From CAZSLZ01 sp964607865 (GTDB lineage: Bacteria; Vulcanimicrobiota; JAJTBE01; CAZSLZ01), in NCBI GenBank assembly GCA_964607865.1, contig CAZSLZ010000086.1:1-14275 (forward strand): a DNA stretch of 14,275 nucleotides, written 5' to 3'. Below, piece after piece: positions 14,127 to 14,275 of this stretch. Below the pieces are notes generated by a model. That model was not told where the DNA came from, did no database searches, and saw nothing but the letters and a program-made list of their open reading frames with translations. The stretch's first letter is position 1; each line of letters opens with the position of its first letter. Both the position numbers and the translations under genes were made by a program.

Positions 14127-14275
14127 TTATTTACCTTTTACTTCCCATTCGAAGCCGAAAGATTCCGGGGGGACTCTGACTTCGTCGGGTTTTTCCCGGT
14201 TGTAAACTTCACTGGCTATGGAAATAAGCTGGGTATCGTCTTCCAGCGCCATCCAGCCGTGGTAAACCCCGGGAG
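14127..14275 (-). CDS. RmlC-like cupin, dTDP-4-dehydrorhamnose 3,5-epimerase family (partial, C-terminus only)
   Basis: Only the last 48 codons and the TAA are in the window; the start lies beyond its right end. The visible part begins PGVYHGWMALEDDTQLISIA, continues SEVYNREKPDEVRVPPESFGF and ends EWEVKGK. The sequence Pro-Gly-x-x-His-Gly-(W/F), a short loop, then a strand and 'Y-N-x-x-x-P-D-E' fits the end of the cupin barrel in RmlC-type sugar epimerases. These act on dTDP-sugars in rhamnose or other surface-polysaccharide pathways. The true substrate cannot be decided from this fragment. Confidence 0.62.
   Translation of the reverse strand, partial: PGVYHGWMALEDDTQLISIASEVYNREKPDEVRVPPESFGFEWEVKGK

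Overview
The window looks like a chromosomal segment of a bacterium with moderately AT-rich DNA (about 40-45% GC by eye) and uniform codon use. Exported FecR-type proteins, a CHASE2 adenylate cyclase, FHA and TPR proteins, RecD2 and a methanogen-like REC-PAS regulator together suggest an environmental, probably double-membraned or deep-branching lineage. I cannot assign a phylum. There is no sign of phage, plasmid, IS element, CRISPR or tRNA/rRNA genes.

Layout. At 1-844 (-) lies the N-terminal part of a REC-PAS signalling protein, cut by the window edge. It is divergent from a four-FHA-domain protein at 963-2588 (+). The 412-base gap at 2589-3000 holds degenerate interspersed repeats. Next comes a small HExxH-containing protein at 3001-3549 (-), divergent from recD2 at 3671-5833 (+). 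The gap at 5834-6108 contains a GC hairpin and a second copy of the repeat from the first gap. From 10665 down to 6109 (-) runs a tight four-gene operon: CHASE2 adenylate cyclase, FecR/Ig-like/TPR protein A, FecR/Ig-like/TPR protein B, and a small secreted protein with a duplicated domain. Its genes overlap by about 4 nt or lie 17 nt apart. Divergent from it is an ABC-F ATPase at 10821-12746 (+), followed by a protein made almost entirely of nine 40-residue TPRs at 12911-14044 (+). A strong bidirectional terminator at 14084-14110 separates this from the C-terminus of an RmlC-like epimerase (14127 to the window end, -).

How the genes may work together. The operon at 6109-10665 is the most system-like part. 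The cyclase has a predicted extracytoplasmic CHASE2 sensor, three membrane spans and a cytoplasmic class III catalytic domain with its metal, lysine and transition-state residues in place. The three downstream genes all encode exported proteins. The two FecR-like proteins are paralogues that share a PLPKNLxLxSRKVxGE motif. A plausible but untested reading is an envelope-sensing module whose exported proteins modulate or scaffold the CHASE2 cyclase, with cAMP as output. The other genes look like signalling and housekeeping functions: FHA phospho-recognition, REC-PAS, RecD2 repair, ABC-F translation factor and TPR scaffold.
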